60,475 nt of DNA. It comes from JADKIH01 sp043747595 (GTDB lineage Bacteria; Bacteroidota; Bacteroidia; AKYH767-A; 2013-40CM-41-45). The translations under genes and the position numbers were made by a program. Below, piece after piece: positions 26,203 through 34,100 of the stretch (positions are counted from its first letter, which is position 1; every line of letters starts with the position of its first letter). The notes beneath the pieces were generated by a model. It searched no databases. It was given only the letters and a program-made list of their open reading frames with translations, and had not been told where the DNA came from. The stretch lies in contig JAYTOX010000026.1 in assembly GCA_043747595.1 (NCBI GenBank), forward strand, positions 1 through 60,475. Reading direction: 5' to 3'.

Positions 26203-26691
26203 ATGAAAAAAGTAATTCTCGGATTGATGCTAGTGTCAGGTATCCTTATCATGCCTTCGTTCACTTATGCGCAGGCAAACACAAACCAACAAGTCGCTGA
26301 TGAAATTATGGGCATGGTTAAAGCAGGATGGGCTGCACAAGCGGCTGACCCCGGAAATGTTGCAGAGAGTTTTAAAAACGTGGCCGATGATTACACTGAA
26401 TTTAATGGCGACTACTCTACACGCATTGATGGAAAATCAGTGTCAATGAGTTTAGCTGAACCAGCGGGTAAAGCCCCAGGTCGCAGAGTAGCCGCTGAAA
26501 TGTTAAATCCTAAAGTGCAGGTTTATGGAGATGCCGCCATTCTTACTTATAATTTTGCTGGCATTAATAAAAACAAAGATGGAGAACTGAAACCCTTCCG
26601 CGCTAAATCAACACGTGTGTATGTAAAGCTAGGTGGTAAATGGAAAATGGTGCATGCCAATTTTGCTCCTGACCCCAAGCCGGAAAACTAA
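26203..26691 (+). CDS. Exported NTF2-like (SnoaL/DUF4440-type) protein
   Basis: A 162-residue protein with a signal peptide (about 1-24, ending TYAQ) and one NTF2-like domain. The family-type helix is ADEIMGMVKAGWAAQAADPG, the middle has YTEFNGDYSTRIDGKS, and the last strand WKMVHANFAPDP matches the usual WxxxHxHxS-type end. Possible roles are small-molecule binding or lyase/isomerase activity. It shares an 80-bp leader with the cupin gene and is a single-gene cassette. Confidence 0.83.
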   Translation: MKKVILGLMLVSGILIMPSFTYAQANTNQQVADEIMGMVKAGWAAQAADPGNVAESFKNVADDYTEFNGDYSTRIDGKSVSMSLAEPAGKAPGRRVAAEMLNPKVQVYGDAAILTYNFAGINKNKDGELKPFRAKSTRVYVKLGGKWKMVHANFAPDPKPEN

Positions 26692-26822
26692 AAATACAAT
26701 TTCAAATTCGTTCTTAGAATTAATAAACTGATTTGAGATTTCATGCAGACAATGATACTACGAGAAATAATCATTGCTGAGAACTTCAAACAGTTGTGCC
26801 TTGAACGAGCAGTAGCACGAAC

Positions 26823-27022
26823 GCAGAACAATAAGATTAAAAGAAATAAAAAAAAGAAGGGCTCCCGCTGAAGGGCTGGACAAGTTTTGAGAAGTAAACA
26901 AAGTCCCGTTAGCTATCGGGATGAGTTTCTAATGAACAGTATTGCGTTAATGATTCGCCGCGGCGGAGCTTCTAATCCCTTCTTTTTTTTACTTCTTTAA
27001 TCACTTCTTCGTTAGCGGCAAG
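26823..27022 (+). repeat. attC-like site 18
   Basis: GCAGAAC (26823-26829) opens the site. GATTAAAAGAAATAAAAAAA (from 26834) with AGAAGGG pairs with CCCTTCTTTTTTTTA plus CTTCTTTAATC (26977-27002), with the same extra A and A:C mismatch. GTTAGCG (27011-27017) closes it. The loop carries TCCCGTTAGCTATCGGGA (26904-26921). Confidence 0.72.
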
Positions 27023-27040
27023 CAAAAACAACCACGGTTC

Positions 27041-27370
27041 TTAATTGATAATAGTAACAACCTGGCTTATGTTAGTAGACTTACTACTATGATTTGCAGT
27101 TAATACTACAGTATAACTTCCTGCATTTGGGTATTTATGTTTTGTTAAATAGCCTGTTTGAGACGTCCCATCTCCAAAACTCCAAGAATAGCTGTCAGCA
27201 TCTTTGCTGCAACTTGCATCGAATTGAATTTCTTCATTCACTTTCGTATTGGCACTTCCTTTATCGGTTACGAAACATGCTTGTGGAGTTTTAGTACAAC
27301 TTACAGCCAACATTGCCAGCCCAATGCACAATGTCAAAATCAAGTTTTTCCGTTTCGAGTACATAGTCAT
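27041..27370 (-). CDS. PKD-domain lipoprotein
   Basis: A 109-residue lipoprotein, start chosen at 27370 (ATG after AAATAA) so that a clean signal peptide with lipobox LAVSC results. The mature part is a single PKD domain: CSKDADSYSWSFGDGTSQTG is the diagnostic WxFGDG loop, followed by HKYPNAGSYTVVLTA. PKD domains mediate protein-protein or carbohydrate contact on the cell surface. It is the second minus-strand gene in the array; its stop lies 24 bp after the closing box of site 18. Confidence 0.85.
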   Translation of the reverse strand: MTMYSKRKNLILTLCIGLAMLAVSCTKTPQACFVTDKGSANTKVNEEIQFDASCSKDADSYSWSFGDGTSQTGYLTKHKYPNAGSYTVVLTANHSSKSTNISQVVTIIN

Positions 27371-27498
27371 TTTATTTATGTTTATTTTGTAGCAAAGATC
27401 GGTTATTTTTTTTGCCAGTTTTAATATAAACAACCAATAACTTACAGTTTCAAGTGAAACTTACTGACGAATCAGTTTCATTGCTAACGCTTGCCATC

Positions 27499-27723
27499 CG
27501 ATAACATAAAAATTAAAAGAAATTAATTTTTGGAGGGCAGCCAAAGTTCGATAAGTTTACATTAGCAATATAAAGTCTGCATTTTGAAAAATGATTACAA
27601 CTCAGGAAAACGGAATGTTAGAGGGTTTAATTGTTGCAATCATTTTTCGTGAGCAGTCAGGTTTCTAACTCATCAAAAATTAACTTCTTTAATTCCTACA
27701 TCGTTATAAGCTACCCGTTAACG
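27499..27723 (+). repeat. attC-like site 19 with nested inner stem
   Basis: CGATAAC (27499-27505) opens the site. AATTAAAAGAAATTAATTTT (27511-27530) pairs with AAAATTAACTTCTTTAATT (27675-27693), again with one extra A and A facing C. GTTATAA (27703) and GTTAACG (27717) both lie at the right end. An inner perfect stem, GAAAAATGATT with AATCATTTTTC, lies near 27586 and 27641. Confidence 0.68.
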
Positions 27724-27768
27724 AGAGTGCAAACTCATAATTTAGTGCAATAAATAACCGACCAGATA

Positions 27769-28641
27769 ATGACAAATAAAATCTACTTGCTGACTTTAAT
27801 TTGCGTTCTGACAGCAGCTACAAAAAAGTCGGTTGCTCAGAACTACTTGTCATTATTTGGTGACACTTCCACGACTTGGGACATAGTTCTTCACGGTTAT
27901 TGTGACGCTGTTTGTAGCCAAACAATAACTGTTACTGGCGACACGACAATTAATGCTGACACGTACAAAGTAATTTCGGGACTTCCTGGTTTTGTAAGGG
28001 AGGACACTGTTCAAGGCAAGGCATGGTTTTACGACATATACTACAACGTTGAGTATTTAGTAATGGACTTAGGACTTAACCTTGGCGACAACTTTATCAT
28101 TTACGACTACGCAAATGTTGCAAACCCAATGACAGTTGACAGCGTTTATTTCATCAACAACAAAAAACATGTGCGGCTTCTTAACGCATGGACAAGAATA
28201 TGTGGTTTAGAAGAAAAAATAACTTTCATTGAAGGTAGTGGAACTACTGCTGGTTTTGGTTACCAACGGGACTTAAATGGTGATGAAGTAACATCATCAA
28301 TGCTTTGTCATCATAAAAATGAAGTTAGGGTTGCAGGTAACATTTTATTCATGGACAGTTGTTATGTTTGTTCGGTGGGTATTACTGAAAATAAGACAAC
28401 CTCAATTAAAATTAATCTCTTTCCAAATCCGACTCATGACCAACTGACTATAGAAATTAAAGACGTTGGTTTAAGCAACTTCAATTTGACAATTTACAAT
28501 TTGCTTGGCAATAAGGTTTATTCGCAGTGCTTAACCGACCCTTTGACAACAATAAAAGTTTCAAATCTTAACAGTGGTATTTACTATGCAGTTGTAGGCG
28601 CCAGCAACTCTGACAGACATTTAAAATTCATAAAGGACTAA
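27769..28641 (+). CDS. Secreted protein with T9SS C-terminal sorting domain
   Basis: A 290-residue protein: signal peptide (1-23), a domain with four Cys (CDAVC, later ICGLEE and CHHKNEV), and a type A sorting domain from about 215 (INLFPNPTHDQLTIEIKD) ending KFIKD. The middle domain has TWDIVLHGYCDAVCSQTITVTGDT and no recognisable enzyme motif. The sorting domain predicts export through the type IX system. Single-gene cassette. Confidence 0.85.
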   Translation: MTNKIYLLTLICVLTAATKKSVAQNYLSLFGDTSTTWDIVLHGYCDAVCSQTITVTGDTTINADTYKVISGLPGFVREDTVQGKAWFYDIYYNVEYLVMDLGLNLGDNFIIYDYANVANPMTVDSVYFINNKKHVRLLNAWTRICGLEEKITFIEGSGTTAGFGYQRDLNGDEVTSSMLCHHKNEVRVAGNILFMDSCYVCSVGITENKTTSIKINLFPNPTHDQLTIEIKDVGLSNFNLTIYNLLGNKVYSQCLTDPLTTIKVSNLNSGIYYAVVGASNSDRHLKFIKD

Positions 28642-28660
28642 TGACAATTAAAGTCGGGCA

Positions 28661-28950
28661 GTCTATAACAAATAAAGATTAAACGCTGCTCCTTTTTTCA
28701 CGAATCAGTGTTTAAATCCTGTGTTGAATTGCTGCGATGGGAGCAACGCTGTTGCGGGAATGAATTTCTGTTATACAATTTTAAAAAGTAAAAAAATTTT
28801 TATCAATAGAATAACGAATATTTTTTTCTAGCGAAAATAAATTAAGACCTTTTAGTTAACTTTAGTCTTTGCGATTTTAGTTGACAAGTATGTTTTACAA
28901 ATGAAGTGCTACGCTTTTTTCACTCACTGCCAAAGGAATTTCACTCCGCG
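28661..28950 (+). repeat. Left cassette end plus diverged 250-bp repeat (copy 1)
   Basis: TCTATAAC at 28662 looks like an opening box. From about 28690 a 250-bp sequence (TCCTGTGTTGAA, GCGAT, GGGAATGAATTTCT, CAATTTTAAAAAGTA, TTCACTCA) recurs at 33000-33240, clearly diverged. The second copy directly joins a group II intron 3' end, so this may be intron or insertion-sequence 5' material. No protein is encoded. Confidence 0.5.
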
Positions 28951-29118
28951 CAAATTTTTATGAGCAGACTGCTTTTTTATTTGTAAATATTTTAATGTTG
29001 ATTGATGCAGGTGGCGCATGTGTCTGAAACGAAAGAACACGAATCATTCTTCTTGTTTTGGAACACGGGCATAGCTCGACGTTGAAGTGTAATTTTGTTT
29101 TTTCAAGCCAACGCACGA
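28951..29118. other. Non-coding stretch
   Basis: No reading frame, repeat or RNA gene recognised between the 250-bp repeat and site 21. It is probably decayed cassette or element sequence. Confidence 0.35.
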
Positions 29119-29262
29119 GTCACGGCTAACTAGCTACGACAGAGTATTGAATGTAGATTTCTTCGAACAACCAACTTCGCATTACCAAAATGCAATTTTC
29201 TCTCTTTTAATTTTTATATTTGGGTAAAAAATAAGGCCGAAGCAATGTTAAATGCTAACATA
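29119..29262 (+). repeat. attC-like site 21, degenerate
   Basis: GGCTAAC (29124-29130) is a possible opening box. GCATTACC (29179) and GAAGCAATG (29239), with loop TTTTTATATTTGGGTAAAAA, match sites 7 and 10. The closing box reads GCTAACA instead of GTTAGCA. Pairing is weak. Confidence 0.45.
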
Positions 29263-29318
29263 CTGTGATGCATTAGTAATCGGGTCACATCAATTGATTT
29301 TGCAAGAAATAAACAGAA

Positions 29319-29903
29319 ATGTATAACAAATTAAAAAAATATTGCAAACAGATTGTTCCTCTTTCAGACAAAGAACTTGAACTAATTGACAAATATTTTG
29401 AAAGCAAGTCAATAAAGAAAAAAGATTTTTTATTGACTGATGGAAAGGTGTGCAACTTCATTGCTTTTATTTCAGAAGGTGTTATTAGGCATTTTCATAT
29501 TAAAGGTGGAGTAGAAAAAACTTGCGACGTTTCATTTGAAAATAGTTGGGTAACAGACTTTCAAAGTTTCACTTACAACACTCCCTGTATTATGAATTTG
29601 CAAGCACTAGAAAACACAACAGTACTTTTAATCAAGAAGCCTAATCTGATAAAACTTTATGAAGAATGCGGCAAGTATGAAACCTTTGGAAGGCTAATGG
29701 CAGAACAAGTTGCGCAACGGGCAACCGAAATTGCAATGTCGCTTTCATCTGACAAACCCGAAGAACGCTATTTGAATTTGCTAAAAAAACATTCGGATAT
29801 TTTTCAACGGGTTCAGCAAAAACACATTGCCAACTTTTTAGGAGTAAGTCCTGAAAGTTTGAGCAGAATTAGAAACAGAACATTGAAAAAGAAAAAATCT
29901 TAA
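29319..29903 (+). CDS. Crp/Fnr-family transcriptional regulator
   Basis: A 194-residue regulator: an N-terminal cyclic-nucleotide-binding-like barrel (about 15-130, with FLLTDGKVCNFIAFISEGVI) and a C-terminal winged helix whose recognition region reads VQQKHIANFLGVSPESLSRI. The barrel lacks the usual Arg-Thr-Ala cAMP cassette, so the ligand is unlikely to be cAMP. Many Bacteroidota members of this type control the adjacent gene; here that is the exported protein 62 bp downstream. Confidence 0.9.
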   Translation: MYNKLKKYCKQIVPLSDKELELIDKYFESKSIKKKDFLLTDGKVCNFIAFISEGVIRHFHIKGGVEKTCDVSFENSWVTDFQSFTYNTPCIMNLQALENTTVLLIKKPNLIKLYEECGKYETFGRLMAEQVAQRATEIAMSLSSDKPEERYLNLLKKHSDIFQRVQQKHIANFLGVSPESLSRIRNRTLKKKKS

Positions 29904-29965
29904 CTATAGTCATCGTGTTGTATTTGCAAGTTGATTGACCTTTGTCTCATTGAATAAAAAACAAA

Positions 29966-30730
29966 ATGAGGCAATTATTAATCACTTTAACAATCGTAAC
30001 AATGACAACAATGAGCAGTACAACCGCGCAACCAATGGACTTTACAAAAGTCAAAACAATGGAACATCAATTAGACGATGTGATGGAAATTATTGATACC
30101 GCAGCATTGAAAATAAAACTCAATGAAGTGGAGGAAGATTTCAAAAAAAATCCAACTGAAATAAACAAAGTAAGGTTGGGAATTATTTACCACGAAACAG
30201 CTTTGAATTTATCCTTTTTTTCAAAAACAGAATATAAAGGATATGCAAAAAAAAGCTATGACACATTAAGTAAAGTGTTCAATTCACTAAGCACAACAAG
30301 AGAGTTGATGCCATTCATAGCAGCATATAGAGCTTCAGCTTTATCGTTAGTAGGTGCAGAAACAAAAAAAATAAAACTGCTTGTCGAGGCATTTATTTTA
30401 TTTAATGATGCAGTAGCAAAATATTCAACTGTTTCTTATTTGCCAGAATTTTTAAGGGGAAGTGTTGCGGAAAATCTGCCATGGTTTTTCTTTTCAAAAA
30501 GAAAAATTGCTAAGAATGATTTTCAATCTATCATTGACAAGCAAGAAAAAAATAAGGAATTTGCTAACAATAAAATAATGAGTTTTACTTTTTGGGCTTG
30601 GGCAAAACAACATCAATCAATTAAATTTCGCAAGCAAACAATGAACTATCTTGACCAAGCAATAATACTTGATACAAACTACCAAGCAGGGCGAAAGAAA
30701 GCAGAAGAATTGAAAGCGAAACTGAATTAA
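29966..30730 (+). CDS. Exported TPR-like helical protein, unknown function
   Basis: A 254-residue protein with a signal peptide (about 1-21, ending TTAQ) followed by an all-helical domain. The last segment (MNYLDQAIILDTNYQAGRKKAEELKAKL) looks like a TPR pair, and earlier segments have similar spacing. No family recognised. It lies 62 bp after the Crp-like regulator on the same strand, without an attC-like site between, so the two probably form one functional cassette. Confidence 0.65.
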   Translation: MRQLLITLTIVTMTTMSSTTAQPMDFTKVKTMEHQLDDVMEIIDTAALKIKLNEVEEDFKKNPTEINKVRLGIIYHETALNLSFFSKTEYKGYAKKSYDTLSKVFNSLSTTRELMPFIAAYRASALSLVGAETKKIKLLVEAFILFNDAVAKYSTVSYLPEFLRGSVAENLPWFFFSKRKIAKNDFQSIIDKQEKNKEFANNKIMSFTFWAWAKQHQSIKFRKQTMNYLDQAIILDTNYQAGRKKAEELKAKLN

Positions 30731-30826
30731 ATATTTACAAGATAACTTACAATTTAACAAGATAATCATCTAATAACTTGGGTGTAGACTTCAAACAGTT
30801 GTGTCTTGAAAGTGCAGTATCAAGAA

Positions 30827-31222
30827 CGGATAACATAAGATCCATAGGAACCAAACCGCAAAACATTTTCGAAACGATTTTTACTGTTCTTTGGTTTTAT
30901 TCTGAAAAAATAGTGGAATGTTTTTAGCTTATTAATGATCGTGAACGGGATTTGTATGATTTTGGGATTTTTGGAATAGGAGATTCTTCCACTTTTTAAC
31001 AAGTGTATTCGCGTTTTACTTTTTATTATTTGTTTCAATTCAACATGTTTTCATACTCGCAAATAGTTACTCGCTTTTATTAAATGACAGTCGACTTAAA
31101 TGAGTAGTCATCTGTTCTTGGAATGCAAAGCATTGTTCATCTATTTGATTAAATTGTTTTACGATGTTAATTTCAATAAACGATTTTTGATAAAGTCGAT
31201 TTGGTGTAAGATCTAAAGCAGA
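30827..31222 (+). repeat. Left half of cassette junction 22 and non-coding sequence
   Basis: GGATAAC (30828-30834) preceded by the conserved ACTTCAAACAGTTGTG and CAAGAAC blocks marks the start of an attC-like site. Its right half would be the TAGGCGAAATGGC at 31675. The roughly 390 bp between holds no gene and precedes intron remnant 2. I see no clear intron domain I in it. Confidence 0.45.
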
Positions 31223-31239
31223 ATGATATTGACATCACG

Positions 31240-31674
31240 TATTTTTATCAGTTCAAAATTGGAGAAGAGGATATTGGAAAAGTTCAAGGCCATGAAGATT
31301 CACAAGCGGCGCAAGCCGTTAGAAGAATTGGCCGAAGAAATCCGACCAGTATTTAGAGGAATTATTAATTACTATAGTAAATTCTCGAAGGGCCACCTGC
31401 GGTATATTTTCAATCGACTGAACACACGACTGATAAAACGGGCAAAATGGGAAAAGGGGCTTTACAATCGCAAAGCAGTAAAATGGCTAAAGAAAAAGTA
31501 CGAGGAGAACTCAGAAATTTTTCATCACTATGCATTGATTCATTCATATTGAATTGCTATATTCGTGATTCAACAAGAAGAGCGCCCGCCCAACCGGGAC
31601 AGGTTGTATGAATCGAGAGGTTTACGTACAGTTCTGTGAGAACATGGCGGTGAGATTTTGCTGGGTGACTCGAT
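31240..31674 (+). mobile_element. Group II intron remnant 2 (3' end)
   Basis: Maturase C-terminus, then domain V (about 31610-31644: GGTTGTATGAATCGAGAGG then TTTACGTACAGTTC) and domain VI ending GTGACTCGAT at 31674. The following TAGGCG is the tail of a GTTAGGC-type closing box. It is longer at the 5' side than remnant 1, but still lacks the reverse transcriptase domain. Confidence 0.8.
31247..31552 (+). pseudogene. Group II intron maturase, C-terminal fragment
   Basis: A frame of about 100 codons encoding EKFKAMKIHKRRKPLEELAE then RPVFRGIINYYSKFSKGHLR, the maturase-specific domain, ending HYALIHSY. The catalytic reverse transcriptase part is missing. It retains about 25 residues more on the amino side than the fragment at 13094. 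Codons after the GIINYY core remain open, so decay is recent or weak. Confidence 0.85.
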
Positions 31675-31733
31675 TAGGCGAAATGGCAGCAGACGCAACA
31701 ACATAACATTCTATAAACATTTAAATAAGTATA

Positions 31734-32930
31734 ATGGAAAACAAACAAGACAATCCTAAAATTCTTAAAAGTAGGTATATACCAACTGCTGAATTTTATA
31801 GCCAAATTATTGACAGTTTACAAGATTATTCCATTTTTACATTAGACAATGAATTCATCATAAATAGTTGGAGTTCTGGCTCGACAAAAATATTTGGTTA
31901 CGAAACAGATGAAGTTGTTGGACAACAATTTGATTTAATATTTACAGAAGAGGACATAAAAAATGGTATTCCGAAAAGGGAAATCGAAACAGCTTTAAAA
32001 GAAGGCAGAGCAACAGATAATAGATGGCACATTGCTAAAGACAAGAGCCTGTTTTATGCGTATGGCTTGGTTTTTCCACTCATTGGGTTAGATGGAGAGA
32101 TGTTGGGTTATGTAAAAATTTTACGTGACTTAACTGAGAGGAAAAAATCGGAAGATGCTATAAAAAAATATGTTAAAGAATTAGAAGAACTAAATACACA
32201 TAAAGAGAGTGTTCTTGCAATACTTTCACACGATTTAAGAAGTCCCTTGTCAGGAATTATTGGAACAGCAAAATATTTGAAAGAAAATTTTCATAAAATG
32301 AAACCGAATGATGTTCAGGAAATGCTCGACTTGCTTTATAAATCATCAACGGATGAATTAGATATGTTAGACTATTTAGTCGAATGGGCAAGAATAAAAT
32401 ACGCATCTGAAGTGTTTTCTCCAACAAAAATAAAACTAACCGAATATATTGATAAAGTCTTTGAAACCTTAAACGAAACAGCTTCAATAAACACAATAAA
32501 TCTTCATCACGAAATCGAAGAGAATACGTCGGTATTTGCAGATGGCAAAATGCTAATTTCCATCATACAAAATATAGTTTCAAATGCGATAAAGCATACC
32601 GAAAAAGGAGGGTCAATAACGGTTTCAGCAAAAAGTAAAGATGATAAAATTATTATTCAGGTTAAGGACACTGGAATTGGAATGTCGAAAGAAATAATGG
32701 CTAAACTTTTTACACCACAAATGAAAACTCTTTCAGAAACAAGAAAAAAGGATAAGGGTGCTGGAATTGGATTATTATTGGTAAAAGGATTTTTAGAAAA
32801 AAATGGTGGCGAAATATGGGTAGAAAGTATTGAAGGCGAAGGGTCGTCTTTTTATTTTACATTACCAATTGAGAAACCATTATATAAAATAGATAGTTCA
32901 GACGAAATTATGTTTGACGAAAGTGCATAA
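31734..32930 (+). CDS. PAS-domain sensor histidine kinase, paralogue 2
   Basis: A 398-residue soluble kinase, PAS (about 25-140) - HisKA - HATPase. Phospho-acceptor His166 lies in SHDLRSPL, with N box NIVSNAIKHT, G1 DTGIGM and G2 GAGIGLLL. It is clearly paralogous to the kinase at 11655 (shared INSWSSGST, EEDI/EEDK, GYVKILRDLTER, LDYLVEWARIKYASE) but keeps the Pro lost there and has a 15-residue acidic C-terminal extension. No receiver or partner regulator is adjacent. It is bracketed by intron remnants 2 and 3. Confidence 0.92.
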   Translation: MENKQDNPKILKSRYIPTAEFYSQIIDSLQDYSIFTLDNEFIINSWSSGSTKIFGYETDEVVGQQFDLIFTEEDIKNGIPKREIETALKEGRATDNRWHIAKDKSLFYAYGLVFPLIGLDGEMLGYVKILRDLTERKKSEDAIKKYVKELEELNTHKESVLAILSHDLRSPLSGIIGTAKYLKENFHKMKPNDVQEMLDLLYKSSTDELDMLDYLVEWARIKYASEVFSPTKIKLTEYIDKVFETLNETASINTINLHHEIEENTSVFADGKMLISIIQNIVSNAIKHTEKGGSITVSAKSKDDKIIIQVKDTGIGMSKEIMAKLFTPQMKTLSETRKKDKGAGIGLLLVKGFLEKNGGEIWVESIEGEGSSFYFTLPIEKPLYKIDSSDEIMFDESA

Positions 32931-32965
32931 TGAAAAGACTGGTGAACGAAATTGAAATAGCCACA

Positions 32966-33237
32966 GCATATAACATATACGAATTAAAGACTGTTTAATT
33001 TTTCACGGAGTGGCGTTTAACTCCTGTGTTGAACTGATGCGATAGGAGCCAAAAGGCGTGGGAATGAATTTCTCTTATCCAATTTTAAAAAGTAGAAGAT
33101 GTTTTGATAAATAGAAAAATGAATATTTTTTTTAAGAGAGAAAAATGAAATCCGGTTGTTTTGTTTCGGTTCAATAATTTTTAGTCGACAGATTATTTTG
33201 GATACTCGGTTTAATTTGAATTCACTCAGTGCAAGAA
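32966..33237 (+). repeat. Left half of junction 23 plus diverged 250-bp repeat (copy 2)
   Basis: ATATAAC (32968-32974) is a possible opening box. From 33000 the sequence follows the repeat at 28690-28950 (CTCCTGTGTTGAA, GCGATAGGAGC, GGGAATGAATTTCTC, CAATTTTAAAAAGTAG, TTCACTCAGTGC). It runs straight into intron remnant 3. Confidence 0.5.
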
Positions 33238-33476
33238 TTACAAAATGAGTAAGCTGAGAAAAGGAACATTACAAACGCAACGTAGTAACACAGCTAAAGA
33301 AAAAAGGAGAACCTAAATCTTTTTCTTCTCAAGGCATTGGTTCATCCGGATTGTATTTATACATTCGTGAGGGAACAAGTAGAGCATCAGTGAAGGCAGA
33401 ACAGGTAGTACGAATTGAGAAGTTCACGTACAGTTCTGTGCAAAGGTGGCGGTGAGATTCTTCTGAGTGACTCGAT
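33238..33476 (+). mobile_element. Group II intron remnant 3 (3' end, most decayed)
   Basis: GAGAAAAGGAACATTACAAA (33254) onward matches the maturase tail of remnants 1 and 2 at the DNA level but is no longer open. Domain V (about 33412-33446) and domain VI follow, ending GAGTGACTCGAT at 33476. The next bases are TAGTGGCAAA, again the tail of a cassette closing box. Confidence 0.75.
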
Positions 33477-33598
33477 TAGTGGCAAATGCAAGACCAAGCG
33501 CAACGTAAGCAATGGCCGCAAGATAAATTTTGAATTTTAGAACCCGATTAAAAAACAAAGCATAAAAAGATAAATATGACAGTTATACAAAAAATAAT

Positions 33599-33928
33599 AT
33601 GAAAATAATTACCCTAACCTTAATCATATTTGCTTGTAGCTATATTGTTACAGCTCAAAACGTAACTGTTTCGTCAATGGCAACTTTGCAAACCGCTGTC
33701 AACAATGCCATTGCAGGCGATACGATAACGCTCTTAAATGGAGTTTATTTAAATAACACTTTAACTGTCAATTCAAGCAACATTACAATAGCAGCCCAAA
33801 ATTCTGGCGGTGTATTTTTGAATGGAACTAATGCAATAATTTTGAATGGAAATTATATATCGTTTTCTGGTTTTCAATTTACATCGGGGACTATTGTAAA
33901 CAAAATCATAAAGACAAGTGGTGGTTGA
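33599..33928 (+). CDS. Truncated secreted beta-helix protein (polysaccharide lyase 6-like start)
   Basis: A 109-residue protein with a signal peptide (about 1-19, ending TAQ) and only the first coils of a right-handed parallel beta-helix: MATLQTAVNNAIAGDTITLL then GVYLNNTLTVNSSNITIAA and ISFSGFQFTSG. This opening is typical of PL6-type alginate or chondroitin lyases, which are several hundred residues long. The frame stops after KTSGG, so the catalytic coils are missing and this is probably a broken gene trimmed at a cassette end. The next site starts within about 25 bp. Confidence 0.7.
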   Translation: MKIITLTLIIFACSYIVTAQNVTVSSMATLQTAVNNAIAGDTITLLNGVYLNNTLTVNSSNITIAAQNSGGVFLNGTNAIILNGNYISFSGFQFTSGTIVNKIIKTSGG

Positions 33929-33949
33929 GTTACTTATAGCAATCTATAA

Positions 33950-34047
33950 AAGTGCATCAGCTCATACCGGCTTGCTACCAGTTAAAGAAAGTGCTATCTT
34001 CGATTCAACAGTGCGTCGTACCCGACAGCAATGCCTAACGTTATGAT
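33950..34047 (+). repeat. attC-like site 24 (type C)
   Basis: GGCTTGCT (33969-33976) pairs with AGCA-A-TGCC (34027-34034), leaving one extra A. GTTATGA (34040-34046) closes the site. The loop TTAAAGAAAGTGCTATCTTC matches sites 16 and 26. Confidence 0.6.
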
Positions 34048-34100
34048 TCATGGTTAAATGCAACAGAACTTACAATTAATTGAAAGAAATAAACATAACT

